Assembly (NCBI GenBank): GCA_035265935.1
Contig: DATFOC010000008.1
Coordinates: 1 to 64,000 of the forward strand
Source of the DNA: JACDAN01 sp035265935
GTDB lineage: Bacteria; Actinomycetota; Thermoleophilia; Gaiellales; Gaiellaceae
Direction of reading: 5' to 3'
Length of the DNA stretch: 64,000 nucleotides
The position numbers were made by a program, and so were the translations under genes. Under the pieces are notes generated by a model. The model did no database searches. It saw nothing but the letters and a program-made list of their open reading frames with translations, and had not been told where the DNA came from. This document shows, piece after piece, positions 40,587 to 48,150 of this stretch (its first letter is position 1; every line of letters begins with the position of its first letter).

Positions 40587-41231
40587 GTGGCTGACGAGCA
40601 AAGCGAGGACGGCCGTCCCGAGATCACCTGCCTGATCGTCGACGACCACGAGGTCGTCCGCGAAGGGCTGCGCCTGTCGCTGTCGCGCGCACCGCACATC
40701 CGCGTCATCGGCGAGGCATCGGACGGCGCATCCGCGGTCTCCCTGGCCGAGCGGCGCAGGCCCCACGTCGTGATCATGGACGTGCGCATGCCGGGCATGG
40801 ACGGCCTGGAGGCGACGAAGCACCTCACCGAGCGTGTTCCAGAGATCGCCGTCCTGATCTTCACCGCCTACAGCGAGCGCAGCCTGCTCAGCCGCGGCCT
40901 CGAGTCCGGCGCGAAAGGCTACATCCTCAAAGAGGCGCCGCATGCGAGCCTCGTGAAAGCGATCGAGAAGGTCTCGGCCGGCGACGGCTACGTCGATCCG
41001 GCGCTGATGCCAGCCTTCCTGCCGGGCAAGGGGGACGACATGCTCACGGGCCGCGAGCGGGAGATCCTCCAGCTCCTGGCCGACGGCATGTCCAACGCAG
41101 ACGTGGCCGCCCGGCTCTTCATCAGCCAGGAGACGGTGAAGAGCCACGTGCGCCACATCCTCACGAAGCTCGAGGCGGACACGCGGACGCACGCGGTGGC
41201 GATTGCGCTTCGCGAAGCGATCATCGACTAG
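40587..41231 (+). CDS. NarL/LuxR family response regulator
   Basis: A 214-residue two-domain regulator. Receiver: CLIVDDHEVVREGL, phosphoacceptor Asp in VVIMDVRMPGMDGLEA, and Lys in GYILKEAPH. C-terminal LuxR HTH: LTGREREILQLLADGMSNADVAARLFISQETVKSHVRHILTKL is its core. Start GTG 40587, with TAGAAT (40572-40577) ending 9 nt upstream and no Shine-Dalgarno. The next gene, a histidine-kinase-like protein, overlaps its end. Confidence 0.95.
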   Translation: MADEQSEDGRPEITCLIVDDHEVVREGLRLSLSRAPHIRVIGEASDGASAVSLAERRRPHVVIMDVRMPGMDGLEATKHLTERVPEIAVLIFTAYSERSLLSRGLESGAKGYILKEAPHASLVKAIEKVSAGDGYVDPALMPAFLPGKGDDMLTGREREILQLLADGMSNADVAARLFISQETVKSHVRHILTKLEADTRTHAVAIALREAIID

Positions 41232-42033
41232 AGCAGCCGTTCTCGTCGCTGTGGTCGCGGCCGCCGCGCTCCTCGCGCTGGCCGGCGCAGCGGCGGGAGC
41301 GGACTGGCTCGTCTACCTCGGCTTCGGCGTCGCTGTGCTCGCCGCGGCGGCGCTCGCGATCACCCTCCTTCGGACGCGGCAGGAAGAGGCCGAGCGGTCA
41401 CGACATGCGGATCAGCTGATCGCGGCCGAGCAGGACGAGCGCCGTCGGCTCGCGCTGTTCCTCCACGACGTGCCGGTTCAGTCCATGTCCGGAATCGCCC
41501 TGATGCTCGACGGCGTGATCGATGCGATCGATCACGGACGCGTCGACGACGCGAAGGAGATCCTCGGCAAGGCGGTCAGCCGCCAGCGCGAGACGATCCG
41601 CGAGCTGCGCGACCTGTCGTTCGCCCTCGAGCCGGTCGTGCTCCGCGACCAGGGCTTCGGGCCGGCCGTGCAGGCGCTCGCCGACCAGGTCGAGTTTTCG
41701 CAGGGCATCGTCGTCGACCTCGACGTCGAGGCCGCCGACGCGCTGGCGAGCCGGGCCCAGATCGTCCTCTACCAGATCATCCGAGAGTCCCTCGACGCGG
41801 CTCTGCGGCGAGGGCCGCCGACCCGAATCTCCGTGGCCATCGGCGAGGTGAACGGGGGATCGGTCGAGACGCTGATCACCGACGACGGGTCGGGCGAGCG
41901 CCGGCGGCGGGTCTTCGAGGCGCTAGCCGAGCGGGCGCGGACGCTCGGCGGCACCGTGGACGTCGACCGCAGCTCGGACGAGGGCGGCACAGCCGTGCGC
42001 ATCACGCTGCCGCCCTACACGGCCCGCGGTTAG
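41203..42033 (+). CDS. Membrane histidine-kinase-like protein with degenerate ATPase domain
   Basis: Two N-terminal membrane helices (about residues 11-33 and 37-56), a coiled linker with EQDERRRLALFLHDVPVQSMSGIAL, the HisKA_3-type dimerisation helix with the phosphoacceptor His in LHD, and a shortened HATPase. The N box reads RESLDAALRRG where active kinases have an Asn (RE.L.NA..HA), and the G1 region is only DDGSG; the end RARTLGGTVDVDRSSDEGGTAVRITLP is preserved. It may act as a phosphatase or pseudokinase for the overlapping response regulator. TTG 41203 or GTG 41251 are possible starts. Confidence 0.8.
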   Translation: MRFAKRSSTRAAVLVAVVAAAALLALAGAAAGADWLVYLGFGVAVLAAAALAITLLRTRQEEAERSRHADQLIAAEQDERRRLALFLHDVPVQSMSGIALMLDGVIDAIDHGRVDDAKEILGKAVSRQRETIRELRDLSFALEPVVLRDQGFGPAVQALADQVEFSQGIVVDLDVEAADALASRAQIVLYQIIRESLDAALRRGPPTRISVAIGEVNGGSVETLITDDGSGERRRRVFEALAERARTLGGTVDVDRSSDEGGTAVRITLPPYTARG

Positions 42034-42045
42034 AGTCGGGCCCGC

Positions 42046-42246
42046 ATGGCGACCCCGGAGAAGCACCTGCTCTTCGTCTGGAAGGCGACCGGTTACGAGC
42101 TGCATGAGCGGGACGGCGAGCTGCCGTCCGTAGGCAGCGTGGTCGAGCTCGACGAGGGTGGCCGCCAGGAGGTCAATCGCCTGGCACCGTCGCCGCTCCC
42201 CGGCGACGACCGCCGCGCCGCCTATCTCCAACCTTTGCCGGGCTAG
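42046..42246 (+). CDS. Small conserved hypothetical protein
   Basis: A 66-residue soluble protein (EKHLLFVWKATGYELHERDGELP, then EVNRLAPSPLPGDDRRAAYLQPLPG). No domain recognised. TAGAGT (42031-42036) ends 9 nt before the ATG, and the TAG of that hexamer is also the stop codon of the kinase-like gene. Its end overlaps the convergent FAD gene by 4 bp. Coding is supported by codon-position GC bias and the tight fit between neighbours. Confidence 0.7.
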   Translation: MATPEKHLLFVWKATGYELHERDGELPSVGSVVELDEGGRQEVNRLAPSPLPGDDRRAAYLQPLPG

Positions 42247-43250
42247 CCGAGCGCCGACTCGGCGGCGACCAGGCCGAGGACGAGGGCGGATGCGAGCCCG
42301 CTCGACCAGCCGCCCGTCGAGATCCCGCCGACGTCGGCACCCGCCGCGAAGAGCCCGTCTGCTGCCCGGGCCCGGTCGTCGACACGGATCCCGCCGAGCG
42401 TCTGCGTCACCCCGGCCCGCACGAGGACCCGAACACGACCGTGATCCTCCTCCACCCGTGCGCCCGCCTCCCGTGCCGCCTCGACCATCTCCCCGACCGA
42501 CCGGTCGCGAACGCGCTCCTCGAGCGCGGATCGTTCGACGGTGAACCAGGCGCGGCCGCCAGGCCAGCATGCAACCTGCTGTGCGACGTCGATCTCCGAC
42601 CAGCTCAGGTCGCCGGAGAATGTCCGGGAGCCGTCTTCGGACGTGATCGACGCGAACTTCGCGTAGAGCTGGCCGAGGCGGACGAAGTCGGCTTCCGCGA
42701 CCGCATCCACCGCGGCCATCACGCGGCCGTAGAACTCGTCGAGGTCTCCGGCCGTCTGTGCGCCTCGAGAGCGAGCGAGATCGAGCCCATCGCCCTCGCT
42801 CCAAGGATTCGCGCGCAGCAAGAGGCCGCGTTCGCGGGCGAGCCGAACGGGGAAGCCGCCGGTCGCGAGGATCGTCGGGTCTTCCGTCGTCTCGCCGACA
42901 CGGACGTCCTTCGCGAGGGTGTCGACAAGTTGCCGCGGGTCGAAGCGAGCTCCGACCGTCAGCGGATTCCCCGTCTCGTGTGTGAGCAGCCGGACTCCCT
43001 GAGTCTCGAGCCAGTCGAGCGCATCGTCGAAGCGCTCCAAAATCAGCCGCTGGAGCGTCGGATCTCCGCCGGGGCACTGCTCGCGGAAGACCTCCCAGCT
43101 GCGATAGCGCCAGGCGAAGCCGCTCGAGAGCAGCATCGAGCCGCCGGCACGCGTCCCCTTCTCATAGACGACCGGCTCGGCGCCGAGCTCGCGCGCCCTC
43201 GCGGCCGCCACGAGGCCGGCCATCCCGGCTCCGGCGATGTTGATCGCTAT
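42243..43250 (-). CDS. FAD-dependent oxidoreductase (fumarate-reductase/KstD-like), probable ATA start
   Basis: A 335-residue flavoprotein if started at ATA 43250. The dinucleotide-binding motif AINIAGAGMAGLVAAARARELGA is at the extreme N-terminus, GTRAGGSMLLSSGFAWRYRS next (FAD-binding 2 family), DPTILATGGFPVRLARE in the middle, and LFAAGADVGGISTGGWSSGLASALVLG closes the FAD site. The first ATG (43223) would remove half of the GxGxxG fold. Upstream codons contain no ATG/GTG/TTG; ATA overlaps the VOC stop as ATAG, with ATC 43244 the other candidate. It is shorter than typical family members. Substrate unknown. Confidence 0.82.
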   Translation of the reverse strand: MAINIAGAGMAGLVAAARARELGAEPVVYEKGTRAGGSMLLSSGFAWRYRSWEVFREQCPGGDPTLQRLILERFDDALDWLETQGVRLLTHETGNPLTVGARFDPRQLVDTLAKDVRVGETTEDPTILATGGFPVRLARERGLLLRANPWSEGDGLDLARSRGAQTAGDLDEFYGRVMAAVDAVAEADFVRLGQLYAKFASITSEDGSRTFSGDLSWSEIDVAQQVACWPGGRAWFTVERSALEERVRDRSVGEMVEAAREAGARVEEDHGRVRVLVRAGVTQTLGGIRVDDRARAADGLFAAGADVGGISTGGWSSGLASALVLGLVAAESALG

Positions 43251-43945
43251 TGGAGCGCGAACGTCGGCTTGTGCTCGACGTACTCGAGCCGGACGCGCTC
43301 CGGGAGCCAGACGAACACGGCGAGCGTATTCGGGGCGTCAACGAAGTCCTGGACCTCGATGTCGCGCTCCTCCGCCGCCTTCTGGTGGTCTTCCGCCGAG
43401 TCGACGAGCAGCGCGAGGTGGTTCAGCAGGGGCGACTCGGGGTCGCCCGGCTCGCCCTCGTGGAACTCGACGTAGGCACCCGCGACCTCCACGCGAGGCG
43501 CGCCGTCCGCGCCGGGCTCCGCGGCCTGGAAGCCGTAGTCGCGATAACGCTGCGCTGTCGCCTCCGGATCGGTCGAGAACAGGGCCACGTGGTCGAGGTC
43601 GTACTCGGTCTCGGTCGGCGCCTCGACGAGGCCGAGGTTGATCCCGTCGCCGAGGTCGAAAAGGGCCGTGCCGTTCGTCCGGTCCACGACGACGCTGTCC
43701 GGGAGCTCCGTGAGCGCCGCGTCCAGGTCGTTCACACGGAGCGCGACATGCTTCAGCGCGCCGCGCTCGCGTGGCGCCTCGGCCTCGAAGAGCGTCAGCT
43801 TCCCCTTGCGAGCATCGGAGCCGACGAGCGTGAACTTGTCGGTCCGCTCGATCACATGCATGCCGAGATGCGTCGTGACGAAGTCGGCGACGCGATCCCG
43901 GTCGGCGAGCCAGTATGCGACGTGGTCGAGGGTCTTCGGTCGCAC
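43247..43945 (-). CDS. Two-domain VOC protein (extradiol dioxygenase-like)
   Basis: A 232-residue protein with two VOC modules: LDHVAYWLADRDRVADFVTTHLGM (domain 1) and YDLDHVALFSTDPEATAQRYRDYGF (domain 2), each with a His in the first strand; domain 2 ends with NHLALLVDSAEDHQK and VRLEYVEHKP. The arrangement resembles type I extradiol dioxygenases and 4-hydroxyphenylpyruvate dioxygenase-like proteins, but is shorter. GTG 43945 has a strong -10 TATATT (43955-43960 on the minus strand) ending 9 nt upstream, pointing to a leaderless mRNA. The long upstream frame is antisense noise. It is coupled to the FAD gene. Confidence 0.85.
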   Translation of the reverse strand: MRPKTLDHVAYWLADRDRVADFVTTHLGMHVIERTDKFTLVGSDARKGKLTLFEAEAPRERGALKHVALRVNDLDAALTELPDSVVVDRTNGTALFDLGDGINLGLVEAPTETEYDLDHVALFSTDPEATAQRYRDYGFQAAEPGADGAPRVEVAGAYVEFHEGEPGDPESPLLNHLALLVDSAEDHQKAAEERDIEVQDFVDAPNTLAVFVWLPERVRLEYVEHKPTFALQ

Positions 43946-43989
43946 GGCGCGGCCAATATAGCCAGCGCCGTGCGACCTGCGGGAGCCGA

Positions 43990-44325
43990 TCACTTCCTGC
44001 GATCGACCGCCCGCTGCAGCTGCTGCTTGTTCATCTTGGAGCGGCCGTCGATGCCCATCCGCTTGGCCTCGTTGTAGAGCTGCTCCTTCGTGCGGCCCTT
44101 CGGCCGGTTGGTGCCGGAGCGCTGGCCGCCCCGGCGGCCGGACGACATGTCCTGCCGAGACGTTCTCGACGACGTGCGGGCCTCGCCAGAACGGGCGCGC
44201 TCCTTGTTGACGGTGCGAGCCGCGATCTCCTTCGCTCTCTTGGTCGAGGCGCCCTGCTCCTTGGCGCTGTCCTTGATGTGCTCGTACTGCCGTTCGCGCT
44301 TGTTGCTCCACGCTTCCTGGGGCAT
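43990..44325 (-). CDS. Basic protein with SAP/Rho-N-like C-terminus (often annotated plasmid stabilization protein)
   Basis: A 111-residue, very basic protein. MPQEAWSNKRERQYEHIKDS at the N-terminus, EIAARTVNKERARSGEA in the middle, a Ser/Arg/Gly-rich linker, and a helix-extended-helix end TKEQLYNEAKRMGIDGRSKMNKQQLQRAV that looks like a SAP or Rho N-terminal nucleic-acid-binding fold. Close relatives in Actinobacteria carry the label plasmid stabilization protein, with little experimental backing. AAAGGAGG lies 5 nt before the ATG. No toxin partner is adjacent, so a toxin-antitoxin role is not supported here. Confidence 0.8.
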   Translation of the reverse strand: MPQEAWSNKRERQYEHIKDSAKEQGASTKRAKEIAARTVNKERARSGEARTSSRTSRQDMSSGRRGGQRSGTNRPKGRTKEQLYNEAKRMGIDGRSKMNKQQLQRAVDRRK

Positions 44326-44367
44326 ACAGACCTCCTTTTTCGGAGGCCTACCCCGTCCGCGAAGGCT

Positions 44368-44679
44368 CTAACGCTCGTCGAGCGGCGGGTTCTGCACGTT
44401 GTGCGCGGTGGCGTACTCGTTCGTGAGGTTGTTCACGACGTCGGCGCCCTCGCCGTAGGCGTAGTTGATCTTCACGAAGGGCTCCCACTTGTCGGGCAGC
44501 GCATCCTCGGGGAAGATCGCCTCGACCGGACACTCGGGCTCGCAGGCACCGCAATCGATGCACTCCTCTGGGTCGATGATGAGAATCCGCTCGAACTCGT
44601 GGATGCAGTCGACGGGGCATACGTCCACGCAGGAGAGGTCTTTGATGTCGATGCAGGGCTCGGCGATGATGTACGTCAC
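44368..44679 (-). CDS. fdxA: Seven-iron ferredoxin
   Basis: A 103-residue bacterial ferredoxin. The first cluster motif is in LSCVDVCPVDCIHEFE, which supplies the [3Fe-4S]-type pattern of FdxA, and the second is CIDCGACEPECPVEAI for [4Fe-4S]. The C-terminal third (DALPDKWEPFVKINYAY) is typical of actinobacterial 7Fe ferredoxins. It transfers electrons to P450s or oxidoreductases. GTG start with TAGTCT ending 6 nt upstream, inside a 6-bp inverted repeat (44680-44698). Confidence 0.94.
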   Translation of the reverse strand: MTYIIAEPCIDIKDLSCVDVCPVDCIHEFERILIIDPEECIDCGACEPECPVEAIFPEDALPDKWEPFVKINYAYGEGADVVNNLTNEYATAHNVQNPPLDER

Positions 44680-44698
44680 GCCTAGAGACTAACTAGGC
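44680..44698. promoter_or_regulatory. Inverted repeat overlapping the fdxA promoter
   Basis: GCCTAG and CTAGGC, 7 nt apart, form a perfect 6-bp inverted repeat that covers the proposed fdxA -10 (TAGTCT, 44686-44691) and the stop of the upstream receiver-like gene. It could be an operator for fdxA or a minimal terminator; nothing distinguishes the two. Confidence 0.35.
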
Positions 44699-44998
44699 CG
44701 TCAGCTCCTCGACGAGCTCAGGCGCGCGCTCCGTCAGCGCCGACTTCGCAACCACCTGATCGAAGCCCGCCTCGTGCGCCCGGCGCAGGCCCGCGGTGTC
44801 CTTGTGGTTCGAAAAGCCGAGGATCGGGACGTCGGGATAGGCGTCCGCCACCTCGTCCGGATCGGTTCGCCCGACGTCGGCGATCACCAGGTCCGGCGGA
44901 TCGATCGAATCGTTCGTGACGAAGTGGTGGCCCTCGAGCAGCGCCTCGAGCTTGCCGCGGATGAAGAGGTCGACGCCTTCGAGCAGGATCGTCGCCAC
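44693..44998 (-). CDS. Atypical single-domain receiver-like protein
   Basis: A 101-residue protein with receiver topology: LVIADVGRTDPDEVADAYPD carries an Asp at the phosphoacceptor strand, VPILGFSNHKDTAGLRRAHEAGFDQVVAKSALTE resembles the last two beta-alpha units with a Lys. The N-terminal acidic pair of true receivers (DD) is missing (ATILLEGVDLFIRGKLEALLEG), so metal-dependent phosphorylation is doubtful. GTG 44998 with TACGCT ending 9 nt upstream. It is divergent from DUF309, with 27 bp between starts. The longer frame is antisense to DUF309. Confidence 0.7.
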   Translation of the reverse strand: MATILLEGVDLFIRGKLEALLEGHHFVTNDSIDPPDLVIADVGRTDPDEVADAYPDVPILGFSNHKDTAGLRRAHEAGFDQVVAKSALTERAPELVEELTA

Positions 44999-45007
44999 GA
45001 CTCGTCG

Positions 45008-45018
45008 AGCGTAACACT
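45008..45018. promoter_or_regulatory. Overlapping divergent -10 elements
   Basis: On the minus strand TACGCT (45013-45008) ends 9 nt before the GTG of the receiver-like gene. On the plus strand TAACAC (45012-45017) ends 8 nt before the GTG of DUF309. The two hexamers share 2 bp, as in bidirectional promoters, and both transcripts would be leaderless. Confidence 0.5.
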
Positions 45019-45025
45019 CCCGCTT

Positions 45026-45358
45026 GTGACCGAGTGGCTGCGAAACGGTGTCGAGCTGATTCGGCGCGGCGAGTACTTCGAGGCGCACGAGGAGCTCGAG
45101 GAGGCCTGGCGGGCGGCCGACCCGGCGGAGAAGGACTTTTTTCAGGGTCTCGTCCACGTCGCGGTCGCCTGGCACCACGCGGGCCGCGGGAACCGCCCCG
45201 GGTGCGAGCGCCAGCTCGCCAAGGCGGCTCGGCGTCTCGAGCCGTTCGCGCCTGAGCACCGCGGGGTCGACGTCGCGGCTGTCCTCGCGTCGGTGGCTGC
45301 CGCGCAACGGGTGGTCGAGTCCGGCTCGCTGGAGCTGCCGAACCCGCTAGGTGCCTAG
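45026..45358 (+). CDS. DUF309 family protein
   Basis: A 110-residue helical protein with the DUF309 motif: LIRRGEYFEAHEELEEAWR, then KDFFQGLVHVAVAWHHAGRGN and a final helix pair. His and Glu residues in EAHEELEE and HHA could bind a metal; the function is unknown across the family. GTG 45026 is preferred to the longer frame, which would run through the divergent receiver gene. The end overlaps the convergent ccdA by 12 bp. Confidence 0.85.
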   Translation: MTEWLRNGVELIRRGEYFEAHEELEEAWRAADPAEKDFFQGLVHVAVAWHHAGRGNRPGCERQLAKAARRLEPFAPEHRGVDVAAVLASVAAAQRVVESGSLELPNPLGA

Positions 45359-46054
45359 CCCGACGACGTCGAGCGCCCGGTCGAACCCGACGCGGATCCA
45401 CCCGTCCCGGTGGAAGAAGAACGCCAGGCCGAGGAGGACGAGCAACGACCCGCTGACGATGCGGATCACGTCGTAATGGTCGCGCAGCCAGCGGAACGCC
45501 CCCATCGCCCGCACGAAGGCGACGGCTGCGAGCACGAACGCGAGTGCTAGCCCGGCGGAGTACGCGGCGAGGATCGCGGAGCCCTGAAGGATCTCCTCGG
45601 CGCTTCCCGCCAGCACGAGCACCGACGCGAGGACGGTCCCGATGCACGGCGCCGCGCACACGGCGAAGGCGGCGCCGAGCAGGACACCCGAGCCGCGCCG
45701 CCGCGCCTCGGTCAGGAGCCCCGGCGCGACGAGCCGCTCCGGCCAGGGCAGGAGTCCGAGGAACGCGAGCCCGAGGATGACGAGCACGAGGCCCGCGAGC
45801 TCGGCGCGCCGGTTCGCATCGAGGACGCCGCCGAGCGCCGCGGCTCCCGCGCCGAGGACGACGAACACCGTGGTGAAGCCGAGGATGAAGGGGATACTGG
45901 AGCGGGCCACCCGCCTCCCCACTCCAGCCTCGCCGAGCCGGTCGGCCTCGACCGCGGACACCGCCGACAGGTAGCCCGGCACGAGCGGCAGGACGCAGGG
46001 GGTGATGATCGACAGCAGCCCGGCGACGAACGCGAGCGGGAGTTCCTCAGCCAT
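45347..46054 (-). CDS. ccdA: CcdA/DsbD-type transmembrane electron carrier
   Basis: A 235-residue membrane protein with about six helices. The redox cysteines are in SIITPCVLPLVPGYLSAVS (helix 1, PCVLP) and AFAVCAAPCIGTVLASVL (helix 4, Cys pair CAAPC), as in CcdA. It passes reducing power from cytoplasmic thioredoxin to outside thiol proteins, here most likely the adjacent TlpA and CcmH. ATG 46054 overlaps the ccmH stop by 8 nt. Last gene of the ldt-tlpA-ccmH-ccdA operon. Confidence 0.93.
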   Translation of the reverse strand: MAEELPLAFVAGLLSIITPCVLPLVPGYLSAVSAVEADRLGEAGVGRRVARSSIPFILGFTTVFVVLGAGAAALGGVLDANRRAELAGLVLVILGLAFLGLLPWPERLVAPGLLTEARRRGSGVLLGAAFAVCAAPCIGTVLASVLVLAGSAEEILQGSAILAAYSAGLALAFVLAAVAFVRAMGAFRWLRDHYDVIRIVSGSLLVLLGLAFFFHRDGWIRVGFDRALDVVGLGT

Positions 46055-46502
46055 CGAAGCGCGAGAGCTCCCGGTCGAGCCTGCGCTCGAGCTCGGGATC
46101 GAGCGGCGGCCGGCCGTTCTCCGCCGCGACTGCCTCGGGAACTGGCCGGCTCCGGCTCCAACGCCAGACCAGGATCGAGATCACCACGGCGCCGCCGAGG
46201 AGTCCCATGAGCGGCAGGAGCCACGCCAGCCAGTGGAAGCCCTCACGCGGCGGCGCCGCCAGAACCGCCGGGCCGAACTGCGCGACGAGCTCGTCCTTGA
46301 TCTGCCCTTCGGGCACACACGCGTCTGAACGTGTCTCGATGAAGCGCTTGATGTCGCGCGCGACAGGCGCGTCCGACTGGTCGAGCGTCGTCTTGCACTG
46401 CGGGCACATCACCTCACCCTCGAGATCGGCGAGTGTCGGGCAGGCCGCAGCCGCGGGGCCGGCGAGAGCCAGTGCGGCGACAACCACGAGGAGGAATCTC
46501 AC
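46047..46502 (-). CDS. ccmH: Cytochrome c biogenesis protein CcmH (CycL)
   Basis: A 151-residue exported protein: signal peptide FLLVVVAALALAGPAAAA, then the CcmH domain with the redox pair in EVMCPQCKTTLDQSDAPVARDIKRFI, and a membrane helix near residues 96-116 (FHWLAWLLPLMGLLGGAVVISI) before a charged tail. It reduces apocytochrome c or presents it to the heme ligation machinery. GTG 46502 overlaps the tlpA stop (GTGA). Other Ccm or ResB/ResC genes are not in the window. Confidence 0.92.
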   Translation of the reverse strand: MRFLLVVVAALALAGPAAAACPTLADLEGEVMCPQCKTTLDQSDAPVARDIKRFIETRSDACVPEGQIKDELVAQFGPAVLAAPPREGFHWLAWLLPLMGLLGGAVVISILVWRWSRSRPVPEAVAAENGRPPLDPELERRLDRELSRFDG

Positions 46503-47059
46503 GCCGCAAGCAACTCCTGCACGCAGTCGTCGTAGCGGTCCCGGTTCCGCTCGATGTGGACGCCGCCGAGGAGCCGCTCGCAGACGAGCTTCCCGTCCGG
46601 CGCGACGAAGAACGTCTCCGGCGCGGCCTCCACGCCGTAGTCGGTGATGGTCGCCCCCGGCCCGTCGTATGCAAGCGGATAGCTCATGTCGTTCTCGCGC
46701 GCGAAGCGTCTCGCCGCGCCCTTGAGATCGTGGAAGTCGACCCCGAGCACGATGAGGCCGCGATCCTTGTAGCGCCGCCAGGTCTCCTCCAGCACGGGCG
46801 CCTCCTCCTTGCACGGATCGCACCAGGAGCCCCAGAAGTTCACGACGACCGGCCGGCCGCGGTACTCGGCGAGGGAGATCTTCCCCTCGCCGTCGAGGCG
46901 ATCGAGCCGGAAGTTCGGGGCACTGACGATCTCGCCCCGCCCCAGCTTGCTCGCTGCGCCCTCCTTCTGCGTCGCCACCTTCCAGACGAGAAGCGCGAAG
47001 AGACCGGCGACGAGCGCGACGGCAAGACCCTGGGCCGCGAGCTTCAAACGGCCGGACAT
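46499..47059 (-). CDS. TlpA/ResA-like membrane-anchored thioredoxin
   Basis: A 186-residue protein with one N-terminal membrane helix (residues 8-26, AQGLAVALVAGLFALLVW) and a thioredoxin fold: VVNFWGSWCDPCKEEAPVLEE holds the active CxxC, followed by VLGVDFHDLKGAARRFARE and TFFVAPDGKLV. It keeps cysteines of apocytochrome c or CcmH reduced outside the membrane. ATG 47059, 9 nt after the L,D-transpeptidase stop. Confidence 0.93.
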   Translation of the reverse strand: MSGRLKLAAQGLAVALVAGLFALLVWKVATQKEGAASKLGRGEIVSAPNFRLDRLDGEGKISLAEYRGRPVVVNFWGSWCDPCKEEAPVLEETWRRYKDRGLIVLGVDFHDLKGAARRFARENDMSYPLAYDGPGATITDYGVEAAPETFFVAPDGKLVCERLLGGVHIERNRDRYDDCVQELLAA

Positions 47060-47068
47060 GCCTACAAC

Positions 47069-48124
47069 CTACGCCCGGACGATGAAGACCGGCGTCCCGA
47101 CCCGAACGCGGCCGAACAGCCACTCGGCTTCCGGGATCCTCATTCGGACACAGCCGTGCGACGCGGAGTAGCCGATCGAAGCGGGGTCCGGCGTCCCGTG
47201 GATGCCGACGCCTGGCGCGCTGATGCCCATCCACCGCGTCCCCAGCGGGTTCCCCGGCCCCGGCGGGATCGGCTTCTCGTTCTCCGCCCAGTCCGAGTCC
47301 GGTGGGTACCACCAGGGATGCCGCTGCATCGTGACGATGTGGAAACGACCGATCGGGGTTGGGTACGAAGACTGCCCGGTCGCGACGCCGAGGCGCTTCC
47401 AGAGCCGCATCCCGCGGAAGACGTTGAGCACCTTCGACTCGCGCCGGATCACGATGATCGGCCCGAAGCGCGCGCGCGTCACCGAGGGCTCGACGCGCGC
47501 GGCACGGATCCGCAGCGCCGAGCGCCTGTGTGAACGCAGGTGGGCGACGATCGCGCGCACCGCGGGGCGCTGCTTGAGCACCCGCCCGGTCTGCTCCTTC
47601 GTGATCCTCGGCCGGGAGCCGCGCAGACCGACGAGCTCGGCGTTCCGCCCGTGCTTGTCGAAGCGCTTTCCAAGCGCTTTCACGTAGCGGGCGACACGGC
47701 CGCGGCGGAGTGTTACGAAGAGCGGAAGCTGCGTGCCGGGCGCAGCGCGGCGCGCCTGATCGATTGCGAGCTTCACGCGGGCGGTCGCGCCGAGCCGCTG
47801 AGCCGTGACGAAAATCCTCTTGCGGCCGAAGACGAGCGTGAGGGGCTCGTCGAACTCCGTCTGGACAAGCGCAGTCGCCCCGGCCGGCGTCAGCCCGCCG
47901 ACCTCGACGCGGCCGACGGAGACGCCGTCGGGAATCAAAACGGCCTGCGGCGCCCGCGTCGTGGTCGCAACCGTCGTCGTCGGCGCGGTGGTGGTCGTGC
48001 CGGTGGTCGTCCCGGTCGTGATCGGAAGCTGCGAGAGGCCCGGCGAAGCGACGACGGCAGCGGCGAGCAGGCCCGCGGCTGCGCACGCGAGCGCACCAAG
48101 GATGATGGAGACCCCACGCCTCAT
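47069..48124 (-). CDS. L,D-transpeptidase with peptidoglycan-binding domain
   Basis: A 351-residue exported enzyme. Signal/anchor helix at residues 5-30, a Thr-rich linker (TTGTTTGTTTTAPTTTVATT), a PG-binding-4 (YoaR-type) domain with VGRVEVGGLTPAGATALVQTEF, and a C-terminal YkuD domain with WMGISAPGVGIHGTPDPASIG and the catalytic SASHGCVRM (His and Cys). It makes 3-3 cross-links in peptidoglycan. ATG 48124 has TACACT ending 7 nt upstream, a probable leaderless promoter. It is co-directional and nearly contiguous with the tlpA-ccmH-ccdA genes, an unusual partnership. Confidence 0.92.
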   Translation of the reverse strand: MRRGVSIILGALACAAAGLLAAAVVASPGLSQLPITTGTTTGTTTTAPTTTVATTTRAPQAVLIPDGVSVGRVEVGGLTPAGATALVQTEFDEPLTLVFGRKRIFVTAQRLGATARVKLAIDQARRAAPGTQLPLFVTLRRGRVARYVKALGKRFDKHGRNAELVGLRGSRPRITKEQTGRVLKQRPAVRAIVAHLRSHRRSALRIRAARVEPSVTRARFGPIIVIRRESKVLNVFRGMRLWKRLGVATGQSSYPTPIGRFHIVTMQRHPWWYPPDSDWAENEKPIPPGPGNPLGTRWMGISAPGVGIHGTPDPASIGYSASHGCVRMRIPEAEWLFGRVRVGTPVFIVRA

Positions 48125-48150
48125 CGGCGGCAGTGTAGAGAAAACCCCTG

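Noticed and set aside
43990..44325. Toxin-antitoxin system suggested by the plasmid-stabilization label
   Set aside because: No partner gene is adjacent and the sequence lacks RelE or other toxin motifs.
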